Shown: positions 61,724-62,721 of the stretch, one piece after another
Numbering within the stretch: position 1 is the stretch's first letter
Layout of the letters: the number at the start of each line of letters is the position of its first letter
Assembly: GCF_020055675.1 (NCBI RefSeq)
Contig: NZ_JAIPUS010000017.1
Coordinates: 1 to 62,721 of the forward strand
Length of the DNA stretch: 62,721 nucleotides
Reading direction: 5' to 3'
Source: Marivita sp.
GTDB taxonomy: Bacteria > Pseudomonadota > Alphaproteobacteria > Rhodobacterales > Rhodobacteraceae
The notes under the pieces: model-generated
Databases searched by the model: none
What the model saw: the letters and a program-made list of their open reading frames with translations, nothing else
What the model was told of the DNA's origin: nothing
Program-made: the position numbers and the translations under genes

Positions 61724-62479
61724 ATGAACGTCAAACCCGATTTTTCGAAAAACCGCAACATGGCGGAGACCGCCCCAGCTTTCCTGTCCGTCTGGGACAT
61801 GCATGCCTACTATGGCGAAAGCTATATCGTGCAGGGCATTTCCTTCAACGTTCACGAAGGCGAGATCCTCGCGCTTCTGGGTCGCAACGGAGCGGGCAAG
61901 ACAACCACCCTGCGCTCGATCGCGCGGATGGACAGCCCTCAGGTCAAGCGCGGTGAAATCTGGCTCGATCACCAGCCGTTGCACTCCATGAAAAGCTACG
62001 AAGCCGCGATGTCCGGACTCGGGCTCGTACCCGAGGATCGCTGCATCATCCCCGGTCTCACCGTCGAGGAAAACCTGCAACTGGCACAGATCGCGCCCCC
62101 CATCGGCTGGTCGATCGAACGCTTGTACGATCTTTTCCCGCGCCTCGGCGAACGCCGCAAGCAGGAAGGCGTCACGCTGTCGGGCGGCGAACAACAGATG
62201 TTGTCCATAGCCCGCGCCCTTGCGCGTGACGTCAAGGTGCTGCTGCTCGATGAACCCTATGAGGGTCTGGCGCCGGTGATCGTGGACGAGATCGAAAAAA
62301 CCCTGCGCCTGATCAAGGAACAGGGCATGACGACGATCCTGGTTGAACAGAACGCGGTTCGCGCGCTGCAACTCGCGGATCGGGCGATCATTCTGGACAC
62401 CGGTTCGATCGTGTTCGACGGGTCGGCGGAGGAAGTTCTGGAAAACGACTCCCTGCGGGCGGAATACCTGGCGATCTGA
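61724..62479 (+). CDS. Branched-chain-type ABC transporter ATP-binding protein (LivF type)
   Basis: The 251-residue ATPase has a 20-residue leader before the usual LivF start (LSVWDMHAYYGESYIVQGIS). It has Walker A LLGRNGAGKTTTLRSIARM, signature LSGGEQQMLSIARALARD and Walker B VLLLDEPYEGLAPVIVDE. EDRCIIPGLTVEENLQLAQ is typical of LivF. It is the last transporter gene before acetyl-CoA synthetase. A possible terminator lies in the 88-base gap. Confidence 0.92.
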   Translation: MNVKPDFSKNRNMAETAPAFLSVWDMHAYYGESYIVQGISFNVHEGEILALLGRNGAGKTTTLRSIARMDSPQVKRGEIWLDHQPLHSMKSYEAAMSGLGLVPEDRCIIPGLTVEENLQLAQIAPPIGWSIERLYDLFPRLGERRKQEGVTLSGGEQQMLSIARALARDVKVLLLDEPYEGLAPVIVDEIEKTLRLIKEQGMTTILVEQNAVRALQLADRAIILDTGSIVFDGSAEEVLENDSLRAEYLAI

Positions 62480-62509
62480 AAATTGCCAATTTTGATGTTG
62501 CGACCCATG

Positions 62510-62546
62510 CCGCCCTTGCCATTTCCCGGCGGGGGCGGTTTTCTTT
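62510..62546 (+). terminator. Possible intrinsic terminator between livF-type gene and acs
   Basis: CCGCCC (62510-62515) can pair with GGGCGG (62533-62538), followed directly by TTTTCTTT (62539-62546). The loop of 17 bases contains a further GCC/GGC pairing. It would reduce read-through from the transporter operon into acs, whose ribosome site (GAGGAGG, 62554-62560) is just beyond. Confidence 0.5.
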
Positions 62547-62567
62547 GACCAAAGAGGAGGACACGAT

Positions 62568-62721
62568 ATGACCGACACAACCTATCCCCCATCCGACGAC
62601 ATTATCCGTAACGCGCATGTTGATTCGGCGCGGTACGAGGAGATGTATGCGCGGTCGGTGTCCGATCCGGAAGGGTTCTGGGCCGAGGCGGCGCAGCGGC
62701 TGGACTGGATGAAGGCACCGA
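62568..62721 (+). CDS. acsA: Acetyl-CoA synthetase, N-terminal part (cut by the window edge)
   Basis: The visible 51 residues begin MTDTTYPPSDDIIRNAHVDS and continue RYEEMYARSVSDPEGFWAEA, the ACAS_N domain that opens acetyl-CoA synthetases (acetate + CoA + ATP to acetyl-CoA). GAGGAGG lies seven bases before ATG 62568. The catalytic domains are outside the window, so a propionyl-CoA synthetase cannot be fully excluded. Its place after the ABC transporter suggests that imported substrate yields acetate or a similar acid. Confidence 0.85.
   Translation, partial: MTDTTYPPSDDIIRNAHVDSARYEEMYARSVSDPEGFWAEAAQRLDWMKAP

Noticed and set aside
1-62721. CRISPR arrays, tRNA or rRNA genes, intact insertion sequences, prophage, toxin-antitoxin or defence genes
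   Set aside because: No regularly spaced repeats, RNA gene sequences or diagnostic proteins were recognised. The only repeated elements are the five-copy box, the GntR palindromes and the pqiB internal repeats.

Overview
The window is GC-rich, tightly packed bacterial DNA. It is most likely a chromosomal segment of a marine alphaproteobacterium of the Rhodobacterales (Roseobacter group). That reading rests on the combination of gene families (betI-betB-betA beside choXWV, a TRAP transporter with RidA, malic enzyme with a phosphotransacetylase tail, split pqiA, a FAD-domain/SelD fusion), on many 1-4 base gene overlaps (ATGA, TGATG), and on a short repeat I associate with this order. No RNA gene, CRISPR array, replication origin or intact mobile element was seen. 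Only one small scar of insertion-sequence decay is visible (8310-8952).

Layout. 1-4892: fatty-acid beta-oxidation genes (acyl-CoA dehydrogenase fragment, glutathione S-transferase, thiolase, FadB/FadJ-type protein). 5183-8181: small accessory genes (sulfotransferase, ABM-domain protein, a likely degenerate M48 peptidase-like membrane protein, a secreted protein). 8182-9012: decayed transposase and a second pseudogene. 9013-13535: nucleoside salvage operon cdd-deoA-deoB-add-upp on the minus strand. 13656-16216: DUF3072 protein and maeB. 16334-23411: a peptide-type ABC transporter with a fused permease-ATPase subunit, a divergent DUF1028 gene and a GntR regulator; matching palindromes lie in both promoter regions. 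23431-27616: RND efflux pump and adaptor with a TetR-type palindrome but no TetR gene. 27697-34395: TRAP transporter, RidA, ketopantoate-reductase-like enzyme and a Pcs60-like acyl-CoA ligase. 34555-37754: SelD fusion and tRNA 2-selenouridine synthase. 37760-42030: pqi/MCE lipid-transport operon with pqiA split in two and a pqiB enlarged by tandem repeats. 42214-48886: choline uptake and oxidation to glycine betaine. 48971-51139: persulfide/thiosulfate sulfur cluster. 51136-57001: minus-strand run of XRE regulator, receiver, small membrane protein, transporter-histidine kinase and FliM-like protein. 57218-62721: divergent branched-chain-type ABC transporter followed by the start of an acetyl-CoA synthetase gene.

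Two items stand out. One is a dispersed intergenic element with a 22-base box, present five times. Its flanking GC arms change together (CCGG with CCGG, CCCG with CGGG), which suggests an RNA-level structure. The other is the locus from 51136 to the right end. There a transporter-coupled sensor kinase, a lone receiver and a regulator resembling the short-chain-fatty-acid family sit back to back with an uptake system and acetyl-CoA synthetase, suggesting sensing and capture of a small carboxylate.

Functions are inferred from motifs and gene context only; no database search was run.
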